The position numbers and the translations under genes are program-made. A stretch of 5,874 nt of DNA from CAZKMM01 sp964592965. GTDB lineage: Bacteria; RBG-13-61-14; DRUE01. The stretch lies in assembly GCA_964592965.1 (NCBI GenBank), contig CAZQJX010000138.1, positions 1-5,874 of the forward strand, in the 5' to 3' direction. The notes below the pieces were generated by a model that saw only the letters and a program-made list of their open reading frames with translations, ran no database searches and was not told where the DNA came from. Shown here one piece after another: positions 5,548 to 5,874 of the stretch (within the stretch, counting starts at the first letter, position 1; every line of letters starts with the position of its first letter).

Positions 5548-5874
5548 CCATCTGTAAAAGATACTTTTTTAATTTCACTCCTCCAGGAGCGGAAAATCCT
5601 TTTAAAGAACCATCTTTTCCAACTACACGATGGCAGGGAATAAATAAAGGAAGAGGATTTCTTGCCAGCGCCTGCGCCACTGCTCTTACCGCTTGGGGAT
5701 TGCCCAGCTCATCGGCGACCCAAAGATATGTTCTTGTCTCTCCCCAAGGAATTTCGCTCACTTTTTCATATACCCTTTTTTTAAAAGAGCTGAGCTCGGA
5801 TAAATCCAGTCTGATATTCTTTGCCTTTGGCTTTTTGCCCTCAAAATACTCCACAACATAATTAATTGCTTTTT
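5531..5874 (-). CDS. ogt: Methylated-DNA--protein-cysteine methyltransferase (Ogt/MGMT family), 5'-truncated by window edge
   Basis: This protein repairs O6-alkylguanine in DNA by moving the alkyl group onto its own cysteine in a single-use suicide reaction. The active-site PCHRV is present with its nucleophilic cysteine at plus-strand 5633-5635. Upstream of it are GETRTY (the DNA-binding Tyr region), then PQAVRAVAQALARNP, which contains the arginine-finger position in the recognition helix. Downstream is the GSLKGFSAPGG turn and KKYLLQME, the usual C-terminus. A GTG at 5854-5852 is not the real start: the frame stays open to the window edge and reads AINYVVEYFEGKK, the family's ordinary interdomain segment. 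The gene therefore begins beyond 5874 and lacks most of the poorly conserved N-terminal domain here. It converges on the receiver gene with only 13 bases between the stops, so it is a separate transcription unit. Ogt is a family-level symbol; the standalone domain architecture is inferred. Confidence 0.92.
   Translation of the reverse strand, partial: KAINYVVEYFEGKKPKAKNIRLDLSELSSFKKRVYEKVSEIPWGETRTYLWVADELGNPQAVRAVAQALARNPLPLFIPCHRVVGKDGSLKGFSAPGGVKLKKYLLQMEKRPG

Noticed and set aside
5852..5854. GTG as the start codon of the alkyltransferase gene
   Set aside because: The frame stays open to the window edge, and the residues upstream match the family's interdomain segment, so the gene is truncated by the window instead of starting here.

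Overview
The window is a densely coding bacterial segment of intermediate GC, low to middle forties by eye. It carries seven protein genes and no recognisable rRNA, tRNA, CRISPR array, insertion sequence or phage gene. The gene set is typical of bacteria: a PilB/GspE-type pilus ATPase, a MqnA-like protein of the futalosine menaquinone route, MnmA, an MtaB-type methylthiotransferase, bacterial RNase III, a receiver protein, and an Ogt/MGMT-type repair protein. The sequence does not fix the lineage. An uncultured anaerobic or thermophilic group such as Aminicenantes/Acidobacteria relatives or another candidate phylum is only a guess, based on the gene combination and the Lys/Glu-rich proteins.

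Layout: (1) 2-712, the 3' part of a type IV pilus/type II secretion ATPase gene, cut by the left edge just after its Walker A motif. (2) A 103-base gap with a weak hairpin around the pilB stop codon and a good ribosome binding site. (3) 816-1634, a mqnA-like gene. (4) A 44-base gap with a perfect TATAAT placed so that mnmA might be read as a leaderless mRNA. (5) 1679-5517, a tight block of mnmA, mtaB, rnc and an unnamed zinc-ribbon/receiver gene, with spacings of 4, 0 and -14 bases, almost certainly one transcript. (6) 5531-5874, a convergent gene on the minus strand for an O6-alkylguanine-DNA alkyltransferase, cut by the right edge, with candidate terminator hairpins at the 13-base convergent junction.

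How the genes work together: MnmA thiolates the wobble uridine (s2U34) and MtaB adds a methylthio group to t6A37. Both reactions put sulfur into the same anticodon loop, classically tRNA-Lys(UUU), so the block looks like a tRNA-modification unit. RNase III is translated with them and adds an RNA-processing function. The least familiar item is the fourth gene. It encodes a four-cysteine zinc-ribbon-like head, a disordered Pro/Glu/Ser-rich linker and an apparently phosphorylatable CheY-like receiver with no DNA-binding output, and its translation starts inside rnc. I see no clear sign of a wholly new multi-gene system. The best leads are this protein, the Asn-to-Asp change in the MqnA active-site loop, and the possible leaderless start of mnmA.
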